This document shows, piece after piece, positions 32,945-45,285 of a stretch of 64,000 nucleotides of DNA (positions are counted from its first letter, which is position 1; each line of letters opens with the position of its first letter). Origin of the DNA: Lucifuga dentata (Eukaryota > Chordata > Actinopteri > Ophidiiformes > Bythitidae); the NCBI GenBank assembly GCA_014773175.1, contig VXCM01001540.1, forward strand, positions 62,001-126,000. The letters run 5' to 3'. Both the position numbers and the translations under genes were made by a program. Under the pieces are notes generated by a model, which worked only from the letters and a program-made list of their open reading frames with translations, had not been told where the DNA came from and made no database searches.

Positions 32945-33073
32945 CTTTTGGTATTAATATTCCTTATAATTTCTGAAATATTCAGCATTTTTCAGGAAAT
33001 TTTCCCCANCTTTTGGTATTAATATTCCTTATAATTTCTGAAATATTCAGCATTTTTCAGGAAATTTTCCCCA
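32945..33073. repeat. 64-bp perfect duplication around N at 33009 (assembly join)
   Basis: 32945-33008 equals 33010-33073. Same artefact class as in gnl3. Confidence 0.9.
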
Positions 33074-33344
33074 TTCAAAGTGAATTGCAGGAGGCTTCAA
33101 ACGTCCTTCAACCATTCCTCTCTTCAGCCATTTATAACTTCAGCATACTTTCAGCTAGAAAAAAAAATTCAACCATTATTCAGATCACAAGACTTTCAGC
33201 TTTCATATACTAGTTCAGCATTTTCATGCCTTTCATGGTGTGTGAGAAATCACGAGTTAAAAAACTTCATGATTTTATGTCAAATTCTTTATAATGAGTG
33301 TGTATGGGGAAATTACAGTTACTTCAGAGTGAGAAACAGCTGAA

Positions 33345-33731
33345 AGCTGATTGGCTGAGAGGCCCCTGCTCTACATTCCTCCAGTGGAGTTTTTAAGCAA
33401 ACAAAACTTACTATCTTTAACACCTTTCGCTTTTCAGAAACAATAAACACATCAGATTGTAGGAAAATTAGTCCTCTTTCAGGAAATGTAAAAATTTTAA
33501 ATTTTTTGATTTATTTTTTTTCAACTTTTTGACTTTTNAGCTGATTGGCTGAGAGGCCCCTGCTCTACATTCCTCCAGTGGAGTTTTTAAGCAAACAAAA
33601 CTTACTATCTTTAACACCTTTCGCTTTTCAGAAACAATAAACACATCAGATTGTAGGAAAATTAGTCCTCTTTCAGGAAATGTAAAAATTTTAAATTTTT
33701 TGATTTATTTTTTTTCAACTTTTTGACTTTT
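33345..33731. repeat. 193-bp perfect duplication around N at 33538 (assembly join)
   Basis: 33345-33537 equals 33539-33731. This is the longest of the overlap artefacts. Confidence 0.9.
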
Positions 33732-34833
33732 AAGCACAAAGTGGTCTCATTAATCTTCCATTCAGGCCCATGTTAAAAGCATTCAGAAAGTTTCTGACAG
33801 AACACATTTTTCATGTGTTTTCACTCGATGATTTCTCCCTCAATCTTCAAAATTTTTAAATATGTTATATATTGATAGGTTCAGGAAAGCCTTTTCTCAC
33901 TAACAGTTCAAACAGTTTTAGATTTCAACTAAAGATGTTTGAAATATAGAAATTTGTTCTCTAACTGACCGCCACTCATGGCCCCTCCCTTTCTGCGTGG
34001 TGTCATATTTCACTTGATTGCAGCTGCTTGTTGCAAACAGAATTGATGAGGAGACAGACTTTCTGTTTGACTGTTTCAGAAACCCAACAACATACAACAG
34101 CCAAACCAAACAAACATTTACAAACCAATCATTTGTTCAGACTCCTTCAGGCATCGGTGGACATCAAACCAAATTTTCATATTTTTCATACTTTCCGGAA
34201 TATTCCACTTATTTTCCTAAAATTTTCCCATTCAAAATAAATGTGAAAATTGTTCAAAATTTCCAATCTTTCAGCTCTTCTCACTCCTTCATACTTTCAC
34301 TTAGAACAGTCATTCCACTTATAAAATATCCATCTGACTTTCAACTATTTACAACGGATTCTGATTTTTCCTAACTTTCATAATTTCTGAGAAAATTAAA
34401 GGGAAATTTCACTGGTTTCAAAATCTTCAAATGTTCCAATTTTTGAAACCTATCTGTTTCTAAATGTTTTGAGATAGGAACTTCAAACCATCTTCAGATC
34501 AACTAGCTCTCTAAGGGTTGTAAACAGAATTTTCCAATCTTTCATATTTTTTGAATTATTAAACTTTATTTAAACCAATATTTCAGCTTTTTTTTTTTCA
34601 AAATTTTCAATACTTCAGCTCTATTCACGCTTTCATACTTTAACTTAGAACTGTCATTCTACTTTTAAAACATTCATCAGATCTTTGACTATTTACAACA
34701 GATTCCAATTTTTTCTAACTTTCATAATTTCTGAAAAAATTAAAGGGAAACTTCACTTGTTTCAAAAAATTTTTTCTAACTTTCATAATTTCTGAAAAAA
34801 TTAAAGGGAAACTTCACTTGTTTCAAATTTTCT

Positions 34834-35345
34834 GTGACGGGTGGGGTTTGGACCCAAATGCAGCACACAGTACAACTCCGGCAAGTAAAGTTCTTTAATA
34901 GAACTCTCAGTCCAACACAGAGGCAGGCAGAAAAACTGGCAGGACAAAGTGCCTACACTGACACAGTCAAACAAAGAGTCTAAACGCAGAGACTGGAATC
35001 AGAGTCGGGGACAGAAGGCAGAAGTGATAACCAGGGGGGCGACGAGCAGAATAATCCAAGACAGGCCAAGTCGGTAACAGAATGTCAGTCCACAAACAAA
35101 CGCTGGAGAGTTTTGCATCGAGGATGGCAAAGAACAATCTGGCAAAGGGTGAGTGTGAGACTGGGGTTTAAATCCATGCTTGATTGGTGCTAATTGGTGA
35201 CAGCGTCCAAACCTGAAATGAATCAGGCTGATGAACAGAGGTGAGGAACAGAAGACCAGGCGGGCAGAAATGACAGGTGAGTAGCTGAGGACCAGGCATG
35301 CAGAAATGGCAGGTGAGTGGCTGACCAGACATGCAGAACTGTGAC
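34834..35345. mobile_element. 512-bp insertion with 7-bp target-site duplication
   Basis: Begins GTGACGGGTGGGGTTTGG and ends CATGCAGAACTGTGAC. It is flanked on both sides by ATTTTCT (34827-34833 and 35346-35352). It is clearly GC-richer than its AT-rich host repeat and has no coding capacity. The near-inverted GTGAC/GTCAC ends hint at short terminal repeats. Family not identified. Confidence 0.75.
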
Positions 35346-35816
35346 ATTTTCTACTTTTTGAAACCTAATTACTTCGACGTATTTCAAGGTATGATCTTCA
35401 AACCAACTTCATTATGTTAATATTGACTAGCTCCTTAAGGAGTGTCAACAGATTATTCCCATCTTTCGTACATTTTTGAATTATTAAACTTTATTTAAAC
35501 CAATTTTTCCACTTCAAATTTTCAAAATTCAATTGTTTCCACATGCTTCACGGTAGAGACTTCAAACCTAACTTCATAGTGTTCACTTTGATGTGTACCT
35601 TCAGGGATGTCAACAGAATTTTCATATCTTTAATACTTTTCAAAATATTCAACCTTCCTTAAGCACATTATTTTCAGTTTTAATGTAAAATTTCCCCATT
35701 GATCTTCATACGGATCATTCAATATGTCTTCAGCTCGCTTGTCTCCTATTATACTCTTATGCTACAATTCAAACTACTTCATCTTTTCAAGCAAGGTTAA
35801 GGGAGTTTCAAGCAAT

Positions 35817-35943
35817 GTGAAGCACAAACTTCAGCAAATGGCAATCACAGGCCGCAGTTCCGCAGGAAATGCAATTCTANGTGAAGCACAAACTTCAGCA
35901 AATGGCAATCACAGGCCGCAGTTCCGCAGGAAATGCAATTCTA
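35817..35943. repeat. 63-bp perfect duplication around N at 35880 (assembly join)
   Basis: 35817-35879 equals 35881-35943. Confidence 0.9.
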
Positions 35944-36980
35944 GTTGAAGTATGTTAAGTCAGGTGCTCAGTGGGAAGGATTTACTTCCTCCTTAACTCT
36001 TGTTAGCACGAGGGGTCACATGTAGTGCAGTCTGATCACACAAGTATGAGACAGCCTCGCGGGGGGAAAAAAACACCAATCACTGTATATAGAGTACTGT
36101 GACAGTTTCTGCCTCACATTTAATTTAAGTTTATATTTCTTTTTCTTTTAATGATTTATGATTTCATGATGATTTATGATTTTCATGATTTAATGATTTC
36201 ATTAGTCTGAATGAAGTCTTGTGTTCCTCTGAATCAAACGTTTGGCTTATTCAGGAGGTACAAGGATTCACAATGCATCTTAGTGCGCTTGTCGCTCTGA
36301 GCAAACATTCTTATAGCTCCTCACAAGCTGAACAGCAGGATGCTGAGGAAGGAGTGAAAGATGAAAAGATGCTTTTCATTTGCCATCCACACACTCATCT
36401 TGTGATGCACATACAAACATAGCTGCAAAGTCAGATGTTTGTACTAGCCTTTCTCCTGCAAAGAGGCGTCACACACAACATTTAAATTTATTCTGTCCAG
36501 AAACACCCAGTAATTTTCCAGTAATGCACTTAACAATACATATATGCTCCTGATTTACAGTGGTTTTTACTTTATATTTAGCTGAATTTTTATGCAGTAT
36601 TTCAATCTTTTGGGAACTTCTATCTTCTAAATTATGGCTGACATTCAGAGCTGACACATTGTCTGACTTCTGTCTGTATGGGACATTATCACATCTGTAA
36701 CACTAACATGCAGTATAATTGGATGAAAATGTATCAAAACCAAAATATCAAAGCTGTTATGGCAATAAATGATTATAATACACAGTAGTTGTACTAGTTA
36801 CCAAAACAGAAATGAATGAATGTGTTCTTACAGTGGCGTGCAGGGGGTGGTGCCAGAGGTGTCAGAGGTGAGAGGAAATTTTATGGTAATTGAGGTGCAG
36901 GGCTTTCTTAAAGAGCGTGGAGACTTTTTCTGAAGTCTCTCGGGGAGCTGTGTTTGGGTTTTAGGACGGCCGGGTGAGGA
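35944..36980. other. pmel upstream region
   Basis: Non-coding. Contains imperfect ATGATTTATGATTTCATGAT-type repeats at about 36148-36202. Immediately before the start codon is a GC-richer 5'UTR-like stretch (36900-36980). No TATA box is obvious. Melanocyte-type CATGTG E-boxes are possible but not distinctive. Confidence 0.4.
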
Positions 36981-39900
36981 ATGGGGCTCAGACAGAGACA
37001 ACATGCGCCCGATTACAGGATGAGGATCCTGATGCTGTTCCTGCTTGTTCTGGGTTTTACATCTACAACAGCAACAAGTGAGTACATTTTAATAAAATTT
37101 AGTCAAGCTCATGGCCATGTGTTTATATTCCTTTTGATAAATATGAGCAATTATACTATAAGTAAATTTCCCCTAACAAAACAATAACAGGTAAATATTC
37201 TTCTTTCTCTTTTATGCTTTGCTGCAAGAAACTTCATCATCTACATACTGTCTAAATCTTGTTAAAACAAATGAAATAATTTTTCCAGTGGGTGAGATAA
37301 ATATACTTGTTTACATTACAAATTAAGTTATTTTATGCTTTTTTATTTCTTGATTGTACTGCAACACAAGCAACACAGACTTTGTTTGACTGCAGCCATC
37401 ATGTAATTGAAAAAACAAATAGAACAAATCTGGAATTTTACACTTATTTCATGCCAACACAAGTGTTGTGTTAAGATGGATAATGATCTAAGACTTTTAC
37501 TTACATGTTCCAGCCAAAGCAAATGAAATTTCATAAAAGACCAAAAAGTATATATTATAAATGTGTAAACTGCGTTTACAATCCATAATTTTCTTTGTCA
37601 GTGTATTTTCTGAATATTATTAATCATGTTAATGTGAAGGTATTTGAGCAATTACATGTTGCACACGCATGCATGCATGCACGCACACGCGCGCACACAC
37701 GTATTAGCTGAGTAAAAGGCTGGACCAGTGTTTGAGATCCCTCATTCCTCTTGCTGGGATTACTGAAGTTGCTCAGCTGAGAGTCACATGAAAAGGATTG
37801 AGGGGATTGTAGGTCATGTGACTCCCACCGCCTAGAACCCCGATACTCCTCACCCCTCCATGGGCCTGCACATTTAAGCACTTTTTTCATTATGGTCAAA
37901 TAGCACACATTGAATGGTTTATAGAACACATGCCTATTTCTAAACGTCCACACAGCTTTATCTTTAATGGAAGCACAAAACACAAATTAAAATACAATGA
38001 TAAAAAAAGGAATTTATAAAAAATCACCATAGTTTACAGTTGCTCCTTCCTGGAAAAGAATCACACTCATCTATAATGTTGGTTGTTTAGGATACTTTGG
38101 AGAGTTGCATGATATAATTTATTTTGCTTTGAAAAGTTTACAATATTTCTTTCAGAGCCAAAAAGTCATTTCACACGCTTCCGTTCATGGAACTCACAGA
38201 TGTATCCTGTATGGAAAGATGGAGACCCAAGATTCAGAAACTGTTGGCTTGGTGAGTTTTTCAATTTTGAGGAAGATGTGTTGCTAATTCTCTGCGCCAG
38301 TCTATCTAAAGATCCTAAACTGTGTTTCACATAATTTCTAGGTGGTGTAGTGACCTTTGATTTGAAAAATGATGCACCCACTCTGACTGGAGCAAAAGCA
38401 ACTTTTACAATTCAACTTAATTTCCCACCAAACCAGACAATGCTGTCTGATGGACAAGTGATCTGGGCGCGTAACTGCACCATCAACGGTAAGAGAATGT
38501 TTCCAGTAAAAGAGCTGTACTGACACTCTGCAGGGAGACACCACACCTGAAAATGGTCAACTTGACACATAAAGCTTCAATGCAAAACACCAAACAAGCA
38601 TGAAAAAATTAAAAGGATCCAGTTTATTCCAGATGAACCACAAAATAATCTTCCATTAGCAACTTGACATTTATTTTCTGAAATTGTATTGTATTGTATT
38701 GTATTGGTGCTCCATGAAGAAGTAAATAGTAACATATATAATTAAGAAGTTTTCATGGAATATTTTCTAGATAATACAGAAAAATCCTTTACCCTGAAAT
38801 TACCAAATGATTGATCAAGTTGAAATTGGAATCTGTGTTTAGATGTAATCTGATAATTTAGTTTAACTGATGAACAAATGTTACGTCAATGCTAGAAAAA
38901 TATATAAAAGTCAGAATAATAAAAATGTGTCACTTAGATGAGATGAAAGGACATTTCATTTCTTTCATCCTTTTCTAATTTATTTCACTCATGGTGCCCT
39001 TTCTTATTGTAACAGTGTCGTCTTATCAGTGGCTGTTGCTGAAACCTGATCAATGGTTATGGTCTTTTCCAGGAAACGAGTATCAGGAAGGTCAGGCTGT
39101 GTATCCTGATCAGGATCGTAACAGGACTGGAGTCTTCCCTGATGGCACACCATTCAGCAGGGACCAGAAAAGGAAACCACGCTATGTGTTTGTGTGGAAG
39201 ACATGGGGTAAACATGATGATTAGAAAGTCTTCTGTCTGTTTGAAGCCTGGATGCTTATTGGTTATTATTGCAATTATGAACAAGGATGCGATATTTAAT
39301 CTCTTTTTTCTTTCTTTTTCTTTTTTTTTGTAACCATAATACATACAGTGTTAAATTATTGCAGGACAAATCCAAATGAATTTTGTTACTACATTACATA
39401 TAGATGTAAAATCTTCATGGAAACCTAAAGACTAAATGGGGTTGCAAGTGTCCAAGAACAGTTCCTCCTCTGCCAGTGAGCTTAACTTTTTTACATTAGG
39501 ATTTGTTTTGCCTCAGGCCTCATCACAAGACCAGACTGTTTGCCAAACACTTGTCTGTGCTAAAGTGTGATCAGCCTTGTGACATTTTAGATTTGGATTT
39601 CAAAATCACCCTTATGTTTTATGTCAAATATTTAATCTATTGTGCTATACTAATTATTTCTCTAAATGTCTTATGAGACATTCTTAACTAATGAAGACAC
39701 ACTTTTGGATGCCTTCTCTTTTTTTGTGGAAATGATATAATAGTTGTTTTTTGCACACCAGCTGCATCCATTTGAGCTCAGTGATTATAACTTACAAAGT
39801 TACCAAAGCCCTGTGAGTTGTAAAATAAGTGGTTGCATACTCTTGTTGGTTGCTATCCATGATTGTGGCACCTCTCCCAAAAGAATGAAAGGGACTTTAG

Positions 39901-42900
39901 CTGGAACCTGTTTGGCCTCAGATGATGATATATCGACTGTGGAGGAGTTTTTGTTTGTTTTTAAAGTGAATCAAGTTGGAAGGAGATTATGTTGGAAAAA
40001 AAAACCAATGGCAACATCTCTGAGTTAGATGCTTCTACAGGCTCAGAACTTATCAATCAACCATTGTATAAAACAGTTTATATTTAATGCTGTTGCTGCT
40101 TGCCTCTGTTTTTCACTTTCTGCCTTTCACGCAGAAAGTGGACATATTTTTGTGACTTTATCACTATTACAATACTCTTATTTGAAAGTCTGACATATGT
40201 GGGCTGAATTAATTTTTCACTAACTACAAGGAAACTCTAAATGATCAGAATGGTGCTCTGTTGAAAGGGCATTACTGGCAGGTGGCAGATGGGCCTTCTT
40301 CCTCAGTCACCATCGGCACAGACAATGTCCCCCTGGGCTCCTACAACATGGAGGTTGTCATTTACCACTGCAGAGGAAAGGACAAGTTTGTTCCTCTGGG
40401 CTACGCCTCCACAGTCTTCGCCATCACAGGTAACAAATCTCTGGAATAATGTTTCAGATAAGTATAACAACAATACTACTTCAGATCCATCAGAAATCTG
40501 TCAGCTGTGACTTGACAAATATGAATGTACAATGTTTATATTTTAACTTTACACATTTGTCTCCATCATCAGACCAAGTTCCATTCACTGTATCACTCGC
40601 CCAAGTCAGTGACGTGAACCAGGCTGACCAGAGCTTCATCCAGAACCGAGCCATTGCTTTTACTGTGAATCTCCATGATCCCAGTCAGTACCTCAGTGAT
40701 GCAGATCTCAGCTTTAACTGGGACTTTGGTGACAACACAGGAACTCTGATCTCAAGAGAGCGCACTGTCACACACACATTCCTCTCAGTCGGGACATACA
40801 AGCCTCAGGTGGTCCTGATGGCAAGCATTCCCAATGGCTGTGGAAACCCTACTGCTGGTGAGATTTCTTCTTATTTTCTTCTTTACGTATTTTCTTTTCT
40901 TATGTGATGTTTTGCTCAGTTATTTTCTACTTTTCCTTCAGTACTCCCTGTGGATTCCTCTGCTGCTCCAGTGGTGCTTGTGACGGACTCTGCAACTGCA
41001 GCACCAGCTCAGGAAGGAGCTACAACAGGTCTAGTTGTACCTGCGTCTCATGCCACACCAGCTGATGACCTCTCGCTTGCCGCCTCTGTGCAGCCTGCTG
41101 AAGCAGCCACAAACACAGATGATGGAGAAGCAGCCACTGATGCAAACACAGAGGGAGTAGAGACTGTAGAGGCTGCTTCAGTGGCCCCTGCAGTAGTCGA
41201 CACAGCTGTTGATCCAGCAGTGGAACCAGTGGAACAAGATCCAGCCACCATCACTGCTGCCCCCCCTGCAGAATTAGATGTTGCTGCAGCAGAGACAGAT
41301 GCTGTACCAGAAGAAGTAGCCACTGCTACACCCATCACAGCTGCAGCTGAAGAGCCAACAAATGCAGATGCAGATGCAGATGCTGCAGATGAAACTACAG
41401 TGGTTACAGATGCAACTGAGGAAATCATCCCAACGATTGATGCTGCAGCTTCAACTGCACCTGTTGCAGAGGGAGAAGAAGCTGTAGTTGCTGAGGCAGC
41501 CACAGTCCTACCAGAGGGCGCTGATACTGTCGCTGTTGCTCCCGAGACAGAAATGGTGGTAGAGGAAGAAGCTGACACTGAAACAGCTGCTGCTGCTGCC
41601 ACAGAGGTTGTCCAAGCTGCAACAGAAACTCCTGCTGATAATGTTATAGTTGCTGCTGCCACTGAGAGCACAGCTGTGGTCGAGGCAGCAGCAGCGGATC
41701 CTGCAGGTGATGCTGAGGCTGAAATACTGGAAACAGTAAATGAGGTTCCAGCTACTGCAGCCACTGCAGGTGAGTCTTGTATACTTTTATGGACTTAAAT
41801 GCCTCTTGTAAGAAAAAGGGCCTGTGATTTTATACTGAAAGTTTATGATCAATTTTCTCTTTCATTTCAAGAACAACCTGCAGATGAAGAAGAGATGGTT
41901 GCTGCAGAAGGTGAAGTTCAAGCAGAAGTGGAAGCAGAAACAGATCCAGCACAGGTTGCTCTGGTTGTGGCTAAAAGACAGGCTCCAGAGTTGACAGCTG
42001 ACTGTATGGTTTACCGTTACGGCTCCCTCGCCACCTCCATAGATATTATCCGTAAATCAACACGCCTATTGTTGTTATGGCAATTTTATGCAATACATTA
42101 TAACTAAAGGAATACTATGGATATAAATACCATGATTTCATAATAGAAATAGGAACCAGGGTTTTATTTGTGATCTCATCATGTCATCTTGTTATGTCCC
42201 TGCAGAGGGTATTGAGAGTGCAGAGATTGTACAGGTGACCAGCGTTGTGTCAATGGCTACTGAGCTGGAGCAGAATGCAGTGGATCTGACTGTGACATGT
42301 CAAGGAAGGTGAGCAGTAAGATTGCACTCTGTGACAGACTATTTCAATGGTAGCATTTTAATATATAACAAATCTAAGAAAAAAGGCAGAAATATACATC
42401 CCTGGTCTGGTCCGTAGAAATCTTGGAACGTAGATCCAAGAGCTAGTATTGTTGTGTGGAGAAACCATCTTTTAAACAGCATCTGAAGAACAACATACAA
42501 AAACTGATGCCATCTATTTTAAATATTTTTATTTTTAGCCCTTTTAAAGCAAATAGGTCATGACTTTGTGTTAAATTGTCCAGTCATTTTATGCATGGTA
42601 TCATGGTTGTTAACAGATGTAGCTGGCACTTCCAAGCTGTAGATCACATGATGTGAACTCAACATACAGACCACACAGACAGGTTCAAGAGGTTCATTGA
42701 ACATTAGGATGGGAAAAACGTGTTAAGATTACTGGTGCCAGAAGAATTAAGAAGGTTCCAGAGTCAGACTCATAGAAAGTAGAGAGTAGTTAAAGGACAT
42801 GCTTGCGATTTTGCATGTTTAAGCCCAATAAATAATACCCGCATACCTGTTAAGTTACTGCAAAAAAAAAAAAAAAAAAAANAAAAAAAAAAAAAAAAAA

Positions 42901-43973
42901 AGTGTCTTTTTGTGTACTTTGTGGGAAACAAAAGTAATGTATATCATATCTTCTACTATTCATTTAGTACAAAAAAAGGTTGCACAGGTTTGTTAAATAA
43001 CATATTCACTGATACTTGTTCTCTTTGTCTCACATCTGTCCATCCTTCCATCAGCCTGCCCAGTGAGGTGTGCACAGTCATTTCTGATGCTGATTGTATC
43101 ACACCAATGGAAACTGCGTGTAACACAGTTGCACCTTCTCCAGACTGTCAAATGATCCTTCGTCAGTTCTTCAACAACTCCGGAGTTTTCTGTGTTAATG
43201 TCTCTCTAATTAATGATGCCAGCCTTGCCATGGCAAGCGCTAGAGTCAGTGTAACAGTAGGTGAGTGTAAGAAAACTTTTGGCTACAAAGCTTAAAACAT
43301 TTTTTATGTTGCTGTCTCTCATAGCTTGTGTGCTTTAATTCCAGGCCCAGTTTCTTCCCCTGGTGGCATTGCTGCTACAGTCTTTAGCATGTTCGCTCTC
43401 GCTTGTATTGTCGGTAGTGCTGCTTTAATGTACAGGTGAGTGTAAATAGCAGAAATCAACTTAGGATCAAAAATTCTAAAAGAAAACTGCATATGAGAAA
43501 AAATGTGAATAAGGAAGAAAAAGCAAAAGAGTTGCAAGTAGGATCCTGATATAATGAAATTGTGTGTCGATTCTTGTAACAGAATATAGTTCTTGTATTG
43601 TTATCCTCAACTTACTTTATATTATGGGCTGATTTTGCTGTGGACTTTTTGACAAGCAGGTGTCAAAGGTCTCACCAAGCTCCATACAGCTCCTCTACTC
43701 ACTTATTTAAAGGACCAAACCAGTAGTTTTGCCTGTTTTAGCCCAATAAATATCAGCATGTTACATTGCTGCCAACCATTTTCCTAAACATATAATTGTA
43801 ATTGTATTTTGGTATTCAGGCGCTTCAAGCAGTACCAGCCACTGGGAGAGGATGGCGCTATGAATAATGGAGGCAGCTCTGCAGTCACCTCAGTGCCTTT
43901 ACTGCTGTGGAACCTGATAAGCCGACATTCACCAGGAGAAAGACACCCGCTGCTCCAGGGAAGGATTGTGTGA
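36981..43973 (+). CDS. pmel: premelanosome protein PMEL (melanosome amyloid matrix protein)
   Basis: Twelve exons: 36981-37077, 38156-38251, 38342-38488, 39073-39207, 40268-40429, 40573-40857, 40942-41769, 41872-42051, 42206-42308, 43055-43260, 43345-43435 and 43820-43973. They join to 827 aa. In order: a signal peptide (about 14-32), the N-terminal amyloid-core region (LDGQVIW-type LSDGQVIWARN and YVFVWKTWG), a PKD domain with WDFGD at about 262-266, and a large repeat-type domain (about 308-583). Next are the dibasic cleavage site AKRQAP at about 617-622, a kringle-like Cys-rich part (DCMVYRYGS), a transmembrane helix (about 754-775) and a tail with the endosomal sorting signal ERHPLL. PMEL builds the fibrils on which melanin is laid down. 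Whether this is the a or b teleost paralogue cannot be told here. A polyadenylation signal lies near 44411. Confidence 0.95.
39740..40065. repeat. dispersed repeat in pmel intron 4, related to 5385-5800
   Basis: TCAAGTTGGAAGGAGATTAT at about 39970 and GGCTCAGAACTTATCAATCA at about 40037 match the glt8d1-intron copy. In this copy both modules have the same orientation. Confidence 0.55.
40942..41769 (+). other. pmel repeat-type (RPT) domain exon, unusually acidic and alanine-rich
   Basis: One 828-bp exon encodes about 276 residues of Ala, Glu, Thr, Val, Asp and Pro (for example AADETTVVTDATEE). No clear tandem repeat unit is visible, unlike the 13-residue repeats of the mammalian protein. The codon pattern leaves the antisense strand open for 238 codons, which explains a spurious reverse frame. 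Confidence 0.8.
42791..42860 (+). repeat. short dispersed repeat, copy 3 (pmel intron 9)
   Basis: TAAAGGACATGCTTGCGATT, then TTGCATGTTTAAGCCCAATA. It is followed directly by a poly(A) run with an N at 42882. The poly(A) tail position suggests a retroposed SINE-like element. Confidence 0.65.
43708..43780 (+). repeat. short dispersed repeat, copy 4 (pmel intron 11)
   Basis: TAAAGGACCAAACCAGTAGT, then TTTGCCTG and AGCCCAATAAATATCAGCAT. Confidence 0.68.
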
Positions 43974-44527
43974 GCGTTATTATGAGCATTGATGCTCACC
44001 ATCTCCACCAATCACAAACATATCAACTTTACACACATAATACTCTAACTGTAATGATAATTTAACCTCTAGTCAGTGTATTAAACCAGAACCAATTACA
44101 TGAGCAAAATTAAGGTAAACAGTCCCATGCAAAAAACGTGTATTAACAAAATCAGTTAAAATGTTATAAAATTTAAACATTTCAGAGGAAAGCTATATTT
44201 ATTTTGCCCTGCAGTATTTTTTATTCATTGGCACTGATAATTTATAGAAACAGTAACTTATTGTCTTATTTCTTGACCTACTTATCATAGGTCATTGAAG
44301 AATCACCATGATTGTCACGAGATCGATGCACAGTTGTTAAATTTTGTTTTCTTAATGTAGTCTGAATAACTAACACCACAGAACATTTTCATGTTTGTTA
44401 CCCTAAAGTAAATAAAATGGAACTTCATCACCCTCATGTGCTTCCTCTTCCCACAATATTTCTCTTCCTAGCTACTTTCATGTGGTATACTGTACACTTC
44501 AAGACTACCTGGAGAGTGGGTTTTGGG

Positions 44528-44569
<42 letters not shown>

Positions 44570-45253
44570 CTTTGGCATATTTAGTATGTTATATGATTAG
44601 CACGCCACTATGGCAATAATGACAAGAAGTTCAAAGGAATAAATGAAACAGCAAATAAATAAAACCAACTTTTTGCCTATCATTGGACAACCGTTTGGTG
44701 ACTGTGATACATTGCCAAAATAAATGCTCCATCAAAAGATGGAAACTTGATCATCAACTGGAATACATATTTCCATATGTGGTTGATTTAAATTACAACA
44801 TATTTGTCATCAAGTGTCCAGGCTAAACTCATGATTCCTGTATTCGTTAGACATGGCTGTTTTAATTTCTTGGTTTCTATTGTACTACTATATTCCCTGC
44901 TGGAAAAATACATTTTTTTCTGTCTAGCTCTGTGTTGCTCAGTTAAATTAAGTAACTTTGACAAAAAATAATAATGTGTGTGGTTCATTGTGATGGACTA
45001 CTTATCTCCAGCAGGTTTCAAGTCTCTACAAGTTAATTTTAATAGTGTACTGGAATGAACTGAAACCCATGACAGCCTGGAAGGTAGGAAAAACAATTCT
45101 AAAATTTACTGCTCCAGCAGCATGTTTTGGAAAAATGGTTGCAAAATCACCAGTGTGATCCTTTAATGGGGACAGTTTCTGTTTCTGCAGGCTGTCTCCT
45201 CACCTCACATCCATAAAGTCAAATCATTATCTGTTTTTTATCTCTTTAAAAAA

Positions 45254-45285
<32 letters not shown>

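Larger units (their letters stand above)
32771..35943. mobile_element. large AT-rich repeat element, non-coding, about 3.2 kb
   Basis: Opens with a 32-bp near-perfect hairpin palindrome at 32771-32802 (TTGCCTGTGATTGC ... GCAATTCACAGGCAA). It closes with an inverted version of part of it near 35844-35912 (GGCAATCACAGGC). Between them is sequence rich in TTCAAAC/CTTCA words with internal repeats of about 340 bp (34270 versus 34615) and about 61 bp (34708-34828). It carries three assembly joins (33009, 33538, 35880) and a second, younger insertion (34834-35345). No protein is coded. Probably a non-autonomous DNA transposon; the ends are not certain. Confidence 0.5.

Noticed and set aside
36005..36030. 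CACATGT element as a MITF-type site for pmel
   Set aside because: A six-base E-box almost 1 kb from the start is expected by chance, and nothing around it strengthens the call.
37624..37983. 119-codon reverse frame in pmel intron 1
   Set aside because: It crosses CA/CG simple repeats, has no splice partner and no recognisable domain.
41048..41764. Long reverse-strand open frame (238 codons) opposite pmel
   Set aside because: It lies exactly opposite the Ala/Glu/Thr/Val-rich pmel exon, whose codon pattern avoids stops on the other strand. Its Ala/Ser/Thr/Val composition is what an antisense shadow gives.
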